From Prevotella sp. DNF00663 (GTDB lineage Bacteria > Bacteroidota > Bacteroidia > Bacteroidales > Bacteroidaceae), in the NCBI RefSeq assembly GCF_001553265.1, contig NZ_KQ960588.1, forward strand, positions 33,713 to 97,712: a DNA stretch of 64,000 nt, written 5' to 3'. Made by a program: the position numbers and the translations under genes. The stretch's first letter is position 1. The number at the start of each line of letters is the position of its first letter. Positions 42,869-51,576 of the stretch are shown one piece after another. Below the pieces are notes generated by a model, which saw only the letters and a list, made by a program, of their open reading frames with translations, was not told the origin of the DNA and did not search any database.

Positions 42869-43974
42869 TATTTCGTAGGTACAACTACTTTCTTGACCTC
42901 AAAGTCAACCGATGAGTCGTTTGTATCGGAAAATCTTTTTCCATTAAAACGTCGAGTAATCATCTTGCCTGCACCAACGTCTATCTTATCATCAGCATTT
43001 TTGTAAACGCCATTCCAACCTTTGTCCAGAGTACCCGATATCGGGAATTCTTTATCAGTAGAAGCTCCGTTAAACCTTACATTTACGGCGTCAATAACCC
43101 ATTGGTTCGGTAAGAACATAAGTATTTGTGAATGGTAGTGTTGTCCACTCTCGCTCCACGTAACATAGCGTCCATATTTTGCCATCGGCTCTTCGATTCC
43201 TTTTAGCAATGCTTCATTTACTTTTTCATCGGTCATATTCTCTTTTATCTTCTCAATAGGTTCTGCCAAACGTATCAGCGCAATGGTGAAGTTACGCTCA
43301 AATCCGAAAGAACTCCCCGCATCGTCGTCTTCATCCCATACTCCGACTTTCGATTTGTTCTTTTTCATTCGTTTTTCTTGCTCATTGTAGTCTTCCATAC
43401 AATAGAGGAACGTCATGTGTGGAACGTTTTCGTTACCATCCTGTCCCCATTCAAAGTCGGCTTTGGAAAGGTCGATCAGTTTTTCGATACCTTTGTATTG
43501 GGTTGGATCTGCTTGATACCCCTTCAAATACTTCTTGAATCCTTCCGCATGATTGATGGCTCTCATGGCAATAACAATAGTTTTGCCTGCTTTTACGGTG
43601 TATGGCATGCCACTTTTATCTTTTGGGAAACCAATCATATTGGAAACGCCAAATGCTTTCTGTCTATAATCGCTATTAGGCTTGTCAAAAATGACTTTGT
43701 CTACGGCGTTGTACTGACATAGTGCCAAAGCCATATTCTCAAGACTTATGTCATGGTCGGTAGGGTTGTAGACGGAAATAAACTTGTCTTCCGTTTCTTC
43801 ATCTTTATAGCCGTTAGGGTTCACCACGAAGTCTCCAGCATAGTAAATGTCTTTTATAATCAGGTCTGCGCTTTCTGTCTCAGCGGTATTTTTCTTTTCT
43901 TCTGGTTGTCCGTCACGTGTACAGTTTGCGAAAAGCGCAATTGTTGCCAATGCGCATAGAATCATCTTCTTCAT
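42868..43974 (-). CDS. DUF4876-like lipoprotein
   Basis: 368 residues. Signal with lipobox (LFANCTRD, Cys at about 19). The N-terminal domain (about 35-150) has DLIIKDIYYAGDF...DKFISVYNPTDHDISLENMALAL, the pattern of DUF4876 proteins and similar to lamin-tail-like beta domains. The second half has GRYVTWSESGQHYHSQILMFLPNQWVIDAVNVRFNG. Fourth and last gene of the receptor operon, 50 bp after the 486-aa lipoprotein. Function unknown; a surface ligand-binding or receptor-partner role is inferred from context. Confidence 0.72.
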   Translation of the reverse strand: MKKMILCALATIALFANCTRDGQPEEKKNTAETESADLIIKDIYYAGDFVVNPNGYKDEETEDKFISVYNPTDHDISLENMALALCQYNAVDKVIFDKPNSDYRQKAFGVSNMIGFPKDKSGMPYTVKAGKTIVIAMRAINHAEGFKKYLKGYQADPTQYKGIEKLIDLSKADFEWGQDGNENVPHMTFLYCMEDYNEQEKRMKKNKSKVGVWDEDDDAGSSFGFERNFTIALIRLAEPIEKIKENMTDEKVNEALLKGIEEPMAKYGRYVTWSESGQHYHSQILMFLPNQWVIDAVNVRFNGASTDKEFPISGTLDKGWNGVYKNADDKIDVGAGKMITRRFNGKRFSDTNDSSVDFEVKKVVVPTK

Positions 43975-44024
43975 TTGTTTGTCTTCTTTATATTAATGAT
44001 TGTTATTTATAATTATTGTATGAA

Positions 44025-45485
44025 TTAGAGGAACCAGTTGCCAAAAGCGCCAAAGCCATGTGTCTTAACATTTTGGCTCGCTTCGTATGCTTGTTTTCCT
44101 GTCAATCCAATCTCTCTGCCTAAGTAGAAATAATATGGTTCTGTTGGTGATACGTTTGTCGGATCGGAATCGAACCTATTGCAATACACCTTGATTGGTA
44201 TATTAAAGCGTATAAGCTCTTTCCATTCAGGAACCTCAAGGGTCGTATTCTTCGATTGCCAAAAAGGATTATAGAATGGTGCGCAGGCTTTTTCGCTCTT
44301 CATCCAATCCCAATATCCAGCATAGTCCAGCTCCTTGTCTTTGGCAATGGTAGCCTTAGGAATATATGCTTTCTTTCCCTTTTGACATTTCATAACTCTT
44401 ACGGAAAGATAGAAGTAGGGCAATATGTATGAAGGACGGCTGTATGGTACAGGGTCACCAGAAAAACCTCTTACCATGAATGGCCATGTATCATTATTTA
44501 CTCCAGCCCCGTATCGTCCGTCTATTTCATTACGCTTATTTGATGTTGGTTCGTTTGCTTCATAATAGAAGTTGATATGCCCCTTCAGACCAACACAGTC
44601 CTTATCGTATGTGGCACAGGTATTAGCATCTGTAGCATCGAGTGGAGGTAACAGACGAATGTTGTAAAACTCGCGCATACCGTCAGCCATGGCATTCTGA
44701 TGCCATGTGTCACGATAGGCATATTCAAACAAATTCTTGGTTGCATTTTGTCTACGCATGAAGATATCGTGACCTAAACTTTCTTTCTTATCTACTCTTT
44801 CGAAATAAGGTGATACGACAGGATGCTCATCTACTTTGCCATCTTTCCCATTTTTGTCAGCTTCCCATGTACCTCTACAATCCATTACCTTATAGGGGTT
44901 GCCCTTATCGTCCACGTCACTGATGGTAAAGAATATTTGATACTCATCAGAGTGCTTGTATATCTCATCGTTAAGCAACTTCCCGTCTTTATCCAAGAAG
45001 TACAAGCATATACCCCAAAGGTTTTTATCTCCACCTATAAGGCGAATGTAAGGCTGCTGGGGAGTAGGCGTGCCTAACTTCTTTTCAAAAACAGTTTGAA
45101 TACTCTTTTCCCATTCCACCTTTACAGTAGGAAACTTTTGTGAGTTGTTTTCTACTATGACAAATTCTTCTTGTCTCCATGGCGCTGCTGGGTAAACATA
45201 ATTGCCATGAAATTTTTCATCTCCGTGTGAGTGTCCCTCTTTGAACATGACTAAGCAGCGAGCCCAGTTGTTGAATGCGCCATCTTGGTCGGGATTATTC
45301 ATGGCATCACCAAAGGGAGCTTTTTTCTTCAAGCTGTCAACCATGGCATCCGCACCGCTGTGTGGTACTTCTTTGTGTTCAAGTGGGTTTTCGTTGTAAT
45401 TGATGTTCATGTTACCAAAGATGAAATCATCACATGATGTACATAGCATCAATATAAGAATGAAACAAAAACTATATTTTTTCAT
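44025..45485 (-). CDS. Large lipoprotein of unknown function (receptor operon)
   Basis: 486 residues; lipobox MLCTSCDDF (Cys at about 18). The N-terminal 120 residues include an HxHG-rich spot (KEGHSHGDEKFHGNYVYP), which could bind a metal or haem. The body is rich in aromatic residues and has four or more cysteines (CLYFL, CRGTW, CATYDKDC). I do not recognise a named domain. It is the third gene of the operon, 165 bp after the 502-aa gene, and probably lies on the cell surface like other Bacteroidetes receptor-linked lipoproteins. Confidence 0.7.
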   Translation of the reverse strand: MKKYSFCFILILMLCTSCDDFIFGNMNINYNENPLEHKEVPHSGADAMVDSLKKKAPFGDAMNNPDQDGAFNNWARCLVMFKEGHSHGDEKFHGNYVYPAAPWRQEEFVIVENNSQKFPTVKVEWEKSIQTVFEKKLGTPTPQQPYIRLIGGDKNLWGICLYFLDKDGKLLNDEIYKHSDEYQIFFTISDVDDKGNPYKVMDCRGTWEADKNGKDGKVDEHPVVSPYFERVDKKESLGHDIFMRRQNATKNLFEYAYRDTWHQNAMADGMREFYNIRLLPPLDATDANTCATYDKDCVGLKGHINFYYEANEPTSNKRNEIDGRYGAGVNNDTWPFMVRGFSGDPVPYSRPSYILPYFYLSVRVMKCQKGKKAYIPKATIAKDKELDYAGYWDWMKSEKACAPFYNPFWQSKNTTLEVPEWKELIRFNIPIKVYCNRFDSDPTNVSPTEPYYFYLGREIGLTGKQAYEASQNVKTHGFGAFGNWFL

Positions 45486-45650
45486 TTTATTATTTTATGT
45501 AAATATCTTGATTAGATAGTCCAGTATAATTGGCATTTTGCTAAATACTCTTACTCCTTTTAGCCGTGTATGTAAATTTTCCTTAGTTAGGAGAACGTGT
45601 CAGCCATGTGAGGAATGATGATGCGCAAATGCCTTCCTTTTAGCTGAAGT

Positions 45651-47159
45651 CTACATAACGAATATATTCTTACGATTCCTTGACAGCAAATATTGAGGAT
45701 TGAAGAAATAATTCTTGATTTCATTCGTATCCATGTGAGGATAGAACTTTTTGAAATCTTCCACGAACTTCTCGTCTCCATCTTTCATGTCTGCAATGAC
45801 ACGGAATGTTAAAGGAATGTCAATGTCGTGATTGCTCCATTCTGATTTTATTTCATTAAAATTATAAAGTCCTCTACCTTCTCCATTTCCTAATGTTGGA
45901 ATTTCAGAACAAGTCTTTGAGTCAGCATCTTTTTGGTTATCATTTCCATATTTGGGCCAAATCGCATTCTTTGATTTATCCATTTGTGATACGATGTTGC
46001 ATAGGCTTATTTGCATAGCAAATTCGGTGTTGGCTTGGCTAAACTGTAGAACTCCCTTGAATCCCATTCTGTCCAAATTGTTTGGACCTGTACCTATTTT
46101 CCTACATTGGTGCAGCAATTCCACGAAATCGCCTTGTCTTTGTCTCAGTGCGTTTGTACCATCTGTTACAACGCCACCGTCACCGCTACCTTCTTGATAT
46201 TCATATCCCAATTGTTTCTCAAATGGGTCGGTATCTCGGTATCGGTATGTAAACAACTTGTTAGCAAGTTCTGCCGCATGTGGCATGGTGAGTGTTTGAA
46301 AGAATTTAAAGCCACCTTCTGTCCATGTAGCTTGATTTGTTTTTAGCGTAGGGAATATATTTATCGCTTTGTCTATCAGCGTGCTGTCAAACGGCATGAG
46401 TTCTGATTTGTTCCCACTTTCAGGTGCAAGCAGTGCGCTGGTCGTGGTAATGTCGCAAGGCTTTAGCCTGTCGCCCTCCATCTCAAAGGTAAGCTCTGGA
46501 TAGTATGTTGGTTTCTTGTCCAGCGTGTGTGGATAAAAACCTTGCTTACTGTTCTTGGATATGGTTTTACCATCTACAGTGTAGCTGTGTTCCAATACTT
46601 CGTTGCCAATGGTAAAGAAGTGTTGGTGTTGTACCAATGTAGAATTGTCGAGGTCTGGGTCTCCGTTTTTCTTGTAATAGAACTGTATGAACTCACCGTT
46701 TATTTGTTGGTGGTTGGCTCCATAATATGTAAGCTCAAGTCCGTAATAAACTCTATCTGACGCAACTACATCAAAATGGTCGCGCTGGCTGGTAATTTGC
46801 ATTTGTCCATTGTCGCCCTTACTTATCTCAATTTGTTGCATGAGCGGATAGTCTGTCGGTTTATCCGTGTTCACGCTTATCATGTTGTACGAGTCTTGCT
46901 CGTATGTGTTGTCTATACTGTTGTCGGAACCAAAGTTTCCAACTTTTATGTTATCACCTTTGAACCCCATTCTAAGTACGGCACTTACTGCATATATCTG
47001 TGAGTGTCCCTTGCCATTGTACTCGATAGAAGCAGGAGGAGCTTTTACTACTTTTTTCAAGAAATCATCAACATCATTGGCAGAACATGCGGCAAGCATG
47101 CAGCAGCATCCTACAGCTAAAATAGTTGAACGCATTATTGTTTTATATTGTAACTTCAT
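45651..47159 (-). CDS. Large lipoprotein of unknown function (receptor partner)
   Basis: 502 residues; lipobox MLAACSAND (Cys at about 25). Beta-rich N-terminal half with YYGLELTYYGANHQQINGEF and a His-rich spot (LVQHQHFFTIGNEVLEHSY); a helical C-terminal part (about 290-480) with FKFFQTLTMPHAAELANK. No domain that I can name. It starts 4 bp after the TonB receptor stop, so it is the direct partner of the receptor. An extracellular ligand-capture role is inferred from this position only. Confidence 0.72.
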   Translation of the reverse strand: MKLQYKTIMRSTILAVGCCCMLAACSANDVDDFLKKVVKAPPASIEYNGKGHSQIYAVSAVLRMGFKGDNIKVGNFGSDNSIDNTYEQDSYNMISVNTDKPTDYPLMQQIEISKGDNGQMQITSQRDHFDVVASDRVYYGLELTYYGANHQQINGEFIQFYYKKNGDPDLDNSTLVQHQHFFTIGNEVLEHSYTVDGKTISKNSKQGFYPHTLDKKPTYYPELTFEMEGDRLKPCDITTTSALLAPESGNKSELMPFDSTLIDKAINIFPTLKTNQATWTEGGFKFFQTLTMPHAAELANKLFTYRYRDTDPFEKQLGYEYQEGSGDGGVVTDGTNALRQRQGDFVELLHQCRKIGTGPNNLDRMGFKGVLQFSQANTEFAMQISLCNIVSQMDKSKNAIWPKYGNDNQKDADSKTCSEIPTLGNGEGRGLYNFNEIKSEWSNHDIDIPLTFRVIADMKDGDEKFVEDFKKFYPHMDTNEIKNYFFNPQYLLSRNRKNIFVM

Positions 47160-47163
47160 TTTC

Positions 47164-49584
47164 TTAAAATTTAATGATTGTGCGCAAAGAGTAGTTCACG
47201 CCACGCTCGTGCGCATAATATCTAAATCGGTCTGTATATTCCTTATATAATGTATTGAGAATGTTATCGCCTACCAACATTACCTTTATTTCCCTGTTGC
47301 TGGGCAGCTTGAAGGCAACATCTGCTGTGAGGCCAAGCAGGAAGTAGGGGTCGGGCGATACTGCCACTAAATCCGTGTTGGGGTCGAAACGTTCTTGTTT
47401 TGTAACATAGTTGCCAGAGAGAGAGAACGATGCCTTTATCTTTTTCTCTGCACCGAATACATGTTCGTAGTTGGCTGACAGCCCATACTTGTCTGATGGC
47501 ATGAAAGGCAACCAGTTGTCTCGTGTTATGTTGCGTGCAAATATCCATTCGCCCTTTGCTACGATACTGAGTCCTTTAATGGGATTTACTGTAGCTTCTA
47601 TATCGCCACCATACAGTTTCACATCGTCCTGATCATACATAAACTTGGCATACTTTCCGCTTGGGCTGTTATGAAAACGATTAGCACCATAGCCGATATG
47701 GTCGTATATATAACTGTTGATGTGCTGGTAGAACATGCTTGGCTCTACAGATACCCATGTGTTGCGATACCTTGCGCCTAAGATAGACTTCCAACCACGC
47801 TCACTCTTTAGGTTTCTATTGCCCACTACCCAGTAAGACCCTTCTTGAAGTCCGACGGCGTAAAGCTCGTTGATGTCTGGTGGACGCCACGACCAACCGA
47901 TGTTTGCACGCATGTCCCAGTTGTCGTTAAACTGATAGTGAGTAGCAAAGCTCGAGGTGAAGTTGCTGTAAACCTTGAAGTCATCGTAATAGTCGTACTT
48001 GTTCAGCGTGGTGTAACCGCTCACGCTCATTACTCTAAAGTCGTAACGCAAGCCCAATTCGCATTGCAATTTTTCAAAGAAAGTAGCCTTTTGCAACAGG
48101 AAACCACCCATGGTGAGAGCGGCAAAGTTTGGTACAAAGGCAGGATTCTTGGTGCCTGGGAAGTTGTAGTTTATTTGGTATGTGTTTGATACACCTGCAA
48201 AGGTGGACATTTTGTAAGGCTTCCATGAAGCACGATATGACAAGTCGCCCTTGTATGTTTTCAATATAAGGTCTTGCATCGGGATGACGCTCCATTCCTT
48301 TTTCATACGGTTCTCATACTCCTGTCGCAAATTTTCTTGGAACGACAAAGTCAAATCCAGCGATTGCTTTGGGTTGATACGATATTTCACCTCACCTTTC
48401 AGCGTGAAGTGTTGTGATTGCTGGAAGGGTATGCCAATTTCATAACTGAATGGTTGCAATGACGACTCTGTTGGACGACCAATGCGGAATCGTTCTTGTA
48501 GTTGTACCAAGTCGGATATTTGGCTGCCAAAATAGATACCAGAGCGTTGGTAGAACAAACTCGTAAGCACGGTTGCCGTGATGCGCTTGTTCTCAAAACC
48601 ACCCATGGCAGACATGCTGATGTTATTGTAGCCCGTGTTGTTCATGATGTATTCGGGCGTATGGTAATCACCACCACGAGTATAGTTGCCGTGCAGGCGC
48701 ATACCGAAATTCTTCCAACCTGCTTCAATGCTTCCCGAACCGCTTATTCCTCGGGCATTGGTATCATAGCCGATGTTGGTAACTCCTTTCACGATAGGCT
48801 TGTTATGCCCATAGGATAGGGGCGCATCGTTGAGCAATACCACACCACCCATGGCACCAAAACCGTAACGAATACATTCGGCACCCTTTACTACCTCTAC
48901 CATGCTGGCACCTGTATAGTCAATTTCTGGCGCATGGTCGTTACCCCAACTCTGGCTCTCCAATTTCACTCCATTGTTCATCAATAGAATACGGCTGCTG
49001 TGCATACCTTGAATAACAGGTTTAGCCACCGTACTACCGGCACTGATAGAGCTCACGCCAGGAATGGTCTCTAACATTTTTGCCAACGAGGTGGCACCAC
49101 CTTTTTCGAGTATACTTTGATCCAAAGTCTTGGCTTGCTGCATGATGTCGGTGTGTCTCTTTTTAGATGTCACCGTTACTCCACTTAACAGCTGAGCATC
49201 TTCCTTTAGTTTGATGTTCAGTGTGCGTGTTTGTGCTGACACATAGGAAGTGTAACTCTTGTAACCTACGAATGTGACAGTGATTTTCACCTTCTTGCCG
49301 CTGTTGCCTAACTTTATAGCGCAGGTACCCGACTCGTTGGTGACGTATGTCTTACCGTTGCTATCTTTTACAACGGCTCCTAATATGGGTTCGCCCGTTA
49401 GCGTATCTGTAATTTGAAGCGTCACGCTACCTTCCTCGGCTTTATCTGTGCTTGCGTTCGTGCCGTTGTGTGCCTTTGTGGCAGAGATGCTTAGAAACAG
49501 CATCGTCAGCATTAGCAAGCATCCCTTGAAAAGGGAGTCTCGAGCCGATAGAATCTTTTGCGTTCGTTGTTCTTTTTTCGACAT
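47164..49584 (-). CDS. TonB-dependent outer-membrane receptor
   Basis: 806 residues. An unusually long basic N-terminus precedes the signal helix (GCLLMLTMLFLSISATKA). A carboxypeptidase-regulatory domain follows (about 52-130, ILGAVVKDSNGKTYVTNES), then the plug (about 140-260: LAKMLETIPGVSSISAG, PVIQGMHSSRILLMNNGVKLESQSWGNDHAPEID), then a 22-strand barrel ending LRTIIKF. Active import across the outer membrane driven by TonB; substrate unknown. An 18-bp palindrome resembling the one at feoAB lies upstream, which hints at iron or haem. First gene of a four-gene operon, located beside integrase debris. Confidence 0.93.
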   Translation of the reverse strand: MSKKEQRTQKILSARDSLFKGCLLMLTMLFLSISATKAHNGTNASTDKAEEGSVTLQITDTLTGEPILGAVVKDSNGKTYVTNESGTCAIKLGNSGKKVKITVTFVGYKSYTSYVSAQTRTLNIKLKEDAQLLSGVTVTSKKRHTDIMQQAKTLDQSILEKGGATSLAKMLETIPGVSSISAGSTVAKPVIQGMHSSRILLMNNGVKLESQSWGNDHAPEIDYTGASMVEVVKGAECIRYGFGAMGGVVLLNDAPLSYGHNKPIVKGVTNIGYDTNARGISGSGSIEAGWKNFGMRLHGNYTRGGDYHTPEYIMNNTGYNNISMSAMGGFENKRITATVLTSLFYQRSGIYFGSQISDLVQLQERFRIGRPTESSLQPFSYEIGIPFQQSQHFTLKGEVKYRINPKQSLDLTLSFQENLRQEYENRMKKEWSVIPMQDLILKTYKGDLSYRASWKPYKMSTFAGVSNTYQINYNFPGTKNPAFVPNFAALTMGGFLLQKATFFEKLQCELGLRYDFRVMSVSGYTTLNKYDYYDDFKVYSNFTSSFATHYQFNDNWDMRANIGWSWRPPDINELYAVGLQEGSYWVVGNRNLKSERGWKSILGARYRNTWVSVEPSMFYQHINSYIYDHIGYGANRFHNSPSGKYAKFMYDQDDVKLYGGDIEATVNPIKGLSIVAKGEWIFARNITRDNWLPFMPSDKYGLSANYEHVFGAEKKIKASFSLSGNYVTKQERFDPNTDLVAVSPDPYFLLGLTADVAFKLPSNREIKVMLVGDNILNTLYKEYTDRFRYYAHERGVNYSLRTIIKF

Positions 49585-49630
49585 TTTACTATCTTAATAA
49601 TTGTTATTATACTAAAAAAACTTTCGAGTT

Positions 49631-49639
49631 GCAAAGGTA
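49631..49639 (-). promoter_or_regulatory. -7 box for the receptor operon
   Basis: TACCTTTGC on the minus strand, a full match, 47 bp before the receptor ATG. Confidence 0.6.
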
Positions 49640-49671
49640 TTTCAACTTCTCGATACAGAAAAAGAATGTAC

Positions 49672-49689
49672 ATACCCAAAAATAGGTAT
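49672..49689. promoter_or_regulatory. Operator candidate matching the feoAB palindrome
   Basis: ATACC-8 bp-GGTAT; on the minus strand it reads as the site at 6013-6030 with two changes in 18 positions. It lies 33 bp upstream of the -7 box and 88 bp upstream of the receptor ATG. I saw no third copy in the window's intergenic DNA. Confidence 0.5.
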
Positions 49690-49812
49690 TTTCTTGTTGC
49701 TTCTTTTTACGGGCATAACTACTTTTAGTGAAAGCAGATGGTGTTGACGAGCTTGTTGGCTAAGTCGTGTTCCTCTTGTTTGGAATGTGGTCTGAGTGAA
49801 TATTTCTTTGAA

Positions 49813-49867
49813 AACGCTTGTTATTCGGTAACAAAGTATTATCTTTGCAAACAGAATAACAAGCGTT
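49813..49867. repeat. 55-bp nested palindrome containing a promoter box
   Basis: Perfect 14-bp arms (AACGCTTGTTATTC at 49813-49826 and its complement at 49854-49867) around a centre that itself holds CAAAG..CTTTG and a plus-strand TATCTTTGC at 49840-49848. No gene is clearly driven by it. The rest of the 587-bp gap (49585-50171) holds the receptor promoter, the operator candidate and repeat array C. Confidence 0.6.
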
Positions 49868-50052
49868 CTTTGTTAGGCAGAAAACAGCGACACCAAGTAG
49901 TTCGCTCGTTTCCAAATTGTTACCTATTCAGTTTAACAAACAAGCTAACTTCTTTATTTCCAATTAGTTGTATTTTAGAAATCATCTTAGATTGCAAACA
50001 TCCATATTTCGCAATGCAATAAAGGTTCATAAGATTTCCAACAAAACAAGTA

Positions 50053-50150
50053 TTCAATTACTGCAATGGCTATACAGCAATCTTGCATAGTCCGTTCAAT
50101 ATTACAGCAAAGCCTTTTCAGCAACACTGAAAAGGCTTTGCAATGATGTA
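50053..50150 (+). repeat. Array C of the 22-bp-period repeat
   Basis: Units start at 50053, 50075, 50097 and 50119, each 22 bp, then a partial unit from 50141. It begins TTACTGCAATGGC and ends GGCTTTGCAA, so its ends are near inverted repeats of each other. It lies just after the HU/LysM fusion gene. Confidence 0.7.
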
Positions 50151-50171
50151 CATATTATTTATGAAGAAGGC

Positions 50172-51296
50172 CTACTTGCGCTTCTTTAATTTCAATTCAG
50201 GGATTTTTACCTTATCTCCCGGTTTAACTTCCTTCACTCCATTAAGTACTTCTACGTAGCACTCCATATCCGGGCCTAGATAAGTACGACTAATCGACTT
50301 TAGATTTTGTCCATTCTTGACGGTTACAACCTCTTTAATCCCAACAATTTGATAGGCACCTGTGCGCACTCTAGCATCTTTTTGAGCTAACGAAGCATAT
50401 CCATTAGATGGAACCACAGGCTTTTCTGGGGCAACAACCTCTTTCACTTGTGGTTTTTCCTGAATAGGGGGAACGACTTTAATGGGTTCCACCATCTTTG
50501 AAGATGGCTGATGTTTTATTTCCATTGCAGTCTTCTTTTCTGCCCGAAGTTCTGTTACCAACTGCTTAATGAGAGCATCGCGTCGATTTAATTCACGCAT
50601 CAAGAAATAACCACCAAAACAACATAGTAAGAAGAATAATCCACTCAATGCCGACAAGAGAATAATAGGGAGTTTAGAATTTCGCTGCTCAGAACGTTCT
50701 TCCTGTTCCTCTTCTATTTTCGTTTGCTCTACAAGTCTTTCACCGGAATCCTCTAACACTTTTTCTATCTCAGGTAGAGGTTCTTCTTGAGGCGCACTTC
50801 TCTCAGTTTCCTCTACAGGATTCGGGGATTCAACAACAGATTGTATAATAGGTTCTTCTACAACAGTCTGAGATTGTTCTTTTTGTAACACGACTGGTTC
50901 CGAAACTTTCTCTGGCTCGTCTTTAACTTCCTCCGACTCTACATAAGATAACATATCTGCATCTACTCCATCGTTTACTACGACAGTTTCAAACTGAGCG
51001 AATGGTCTATTGACCAATTCCTTGACACCAGACTCTGGCGAGAAAGAAAGTTTATCCCGTCCTTCTATGAGAATGCGCTCACCGGTATTAACATCCACAC
51101 TCTCACGAGCACTCACATAAACAGTCTTAAAAGTACCAAGTCCTTTAACCTTGACTTGCTTATCATGACGTATACCATCGCCCAAAACCGCAAACATTTG
51201 CTCTACAAATGCCTGTGCCGCCTCTTTATCAAGGTTGAACTTCTGCTCCAAAGAACTATATAGTTCTGAAAGAAATACATTACTATTCATTGTCAT
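50172..51296 (-). CDS. HU-domain / membrane helix / LysM fusion protein
   Basis: 374 residues (372 if the ATG at 51290 is used). The first 95 residues are an HU/IHF-type DNA-binding domain (SSLEQKFNLDKEAAQAFVEQMF, VKGLGTFKTVYV, NTGERILIEGRDKLSF). An acidic, Glu/Pro/Val-rich linker follows (about 105-205), then one membrane helix (about 208-230, LPIILLSALSGLFFLLCC), a basic/proline linker, and a LysM-like C-terminus (about 320-370: VTVKNGQNLKSISRTYLGPD, EVLNGVKEVKPGDKVKIPEL). The order predicts DNA binding inside and peptidoglycan binding outside. It overlaps the preceding HU gene by up to 14 bp, so the two are translationally linked. Confidence 0.88.
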   Translation of the reverse strand: MTMNSNVFLSELYSSLEQKFNLDKEAAQAFVEQMFAVLGDGIRHDKQVKVKGLGTFKTVYVSARESVDVNTGERILIEGRDKLSFSPESGVKELVNRPFAQFETVVVNDGVDADMLSYVESEEVKDEPEKVSEPVVLQKEQSQTVVEEPIIQSVVESPNPVEETERSAPQEEPLPEIEKVLEDSGERLVEQTKIEEEQEERSEQRNSKLPIILLSALSGLFFLLCCFGGYFLMRELNRRDALIKQLVTELRAEKKTAMEIKHQPSSKMVEPIKVVPPIQEKPQVKEVVAPEKPVVPSNGYASLAQKDARVRTGAYQIVGIKEVVTVKNGQNLKSISRTYLGPDMECYVEVLNGVKEVKPGDKVKIPELKLKKRK

Positions 51297-51576
51297 TCCC
51301 TCCTTCTTTTAGTATTTCTTTGATCTGCGCATTAGGCTTAAAGTTTAAAACCAACTTTGGAGGAACAAGCATTTTTTGCCCGGTAGAAGGATTAATAACG
51401 ACTCTTTCTAGCCGTTTCTTTACCTCAAACGTACCAAATCCTGCTACAGAGACCGCCTCTTCTTCAATAAGAACATCTAACATCTTATCAACAACAGCTT
51501 TAACCATCTTTTGCGTATCGGCCTGTGTATAGCCGGTCTTTTGTGCTAATTCTGCAATGTATTCCTTATTATTCAT
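51283..51576 (-). CDS. HU family DNA-binding protein
   Basis: 97 residues with the HU/IHF fold: KEYIAELAQKTGYTQADTQKMV (helical N-terminus), VAGFGTFEVKKR, the beta-arm region RVVINPSTGQKMLVPPK, and FKPNAQIKEIL at the end. It starts 8 bp inside the 3' end of rimO and overlaps the HU/LysM gene, so ftsY-rimO-HU-HU/LysM read as one transcript. Confidence 0.93.
   Translation of the reverse strand: MNNKEYIAELAQKTGYTQADTQKMVKAVVDKMLDVLIEEEAVSVAGFGTFEVKKRLERVVINPSTGQKMLVPPKLVLNFKPNAQIKEILKEGGNDNE

Noticed and set aside
45486..45650. Separate promoter in the 165-bp gap between the two large lipoprotein genes
   Set aside because: Small inverted repeats are present, but no TAnnTTTG box faces the downstream gene.
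49738..50022. Possible 94-aa plus-strand gene, and a minus-strand coding-like stretch ending at 49725
   Set aside because: The plus-strand frame crosses the 55-bp palindrome, and the minus-strand stretch is only about 28 codons with competing frames. Neither has supporting motifs.
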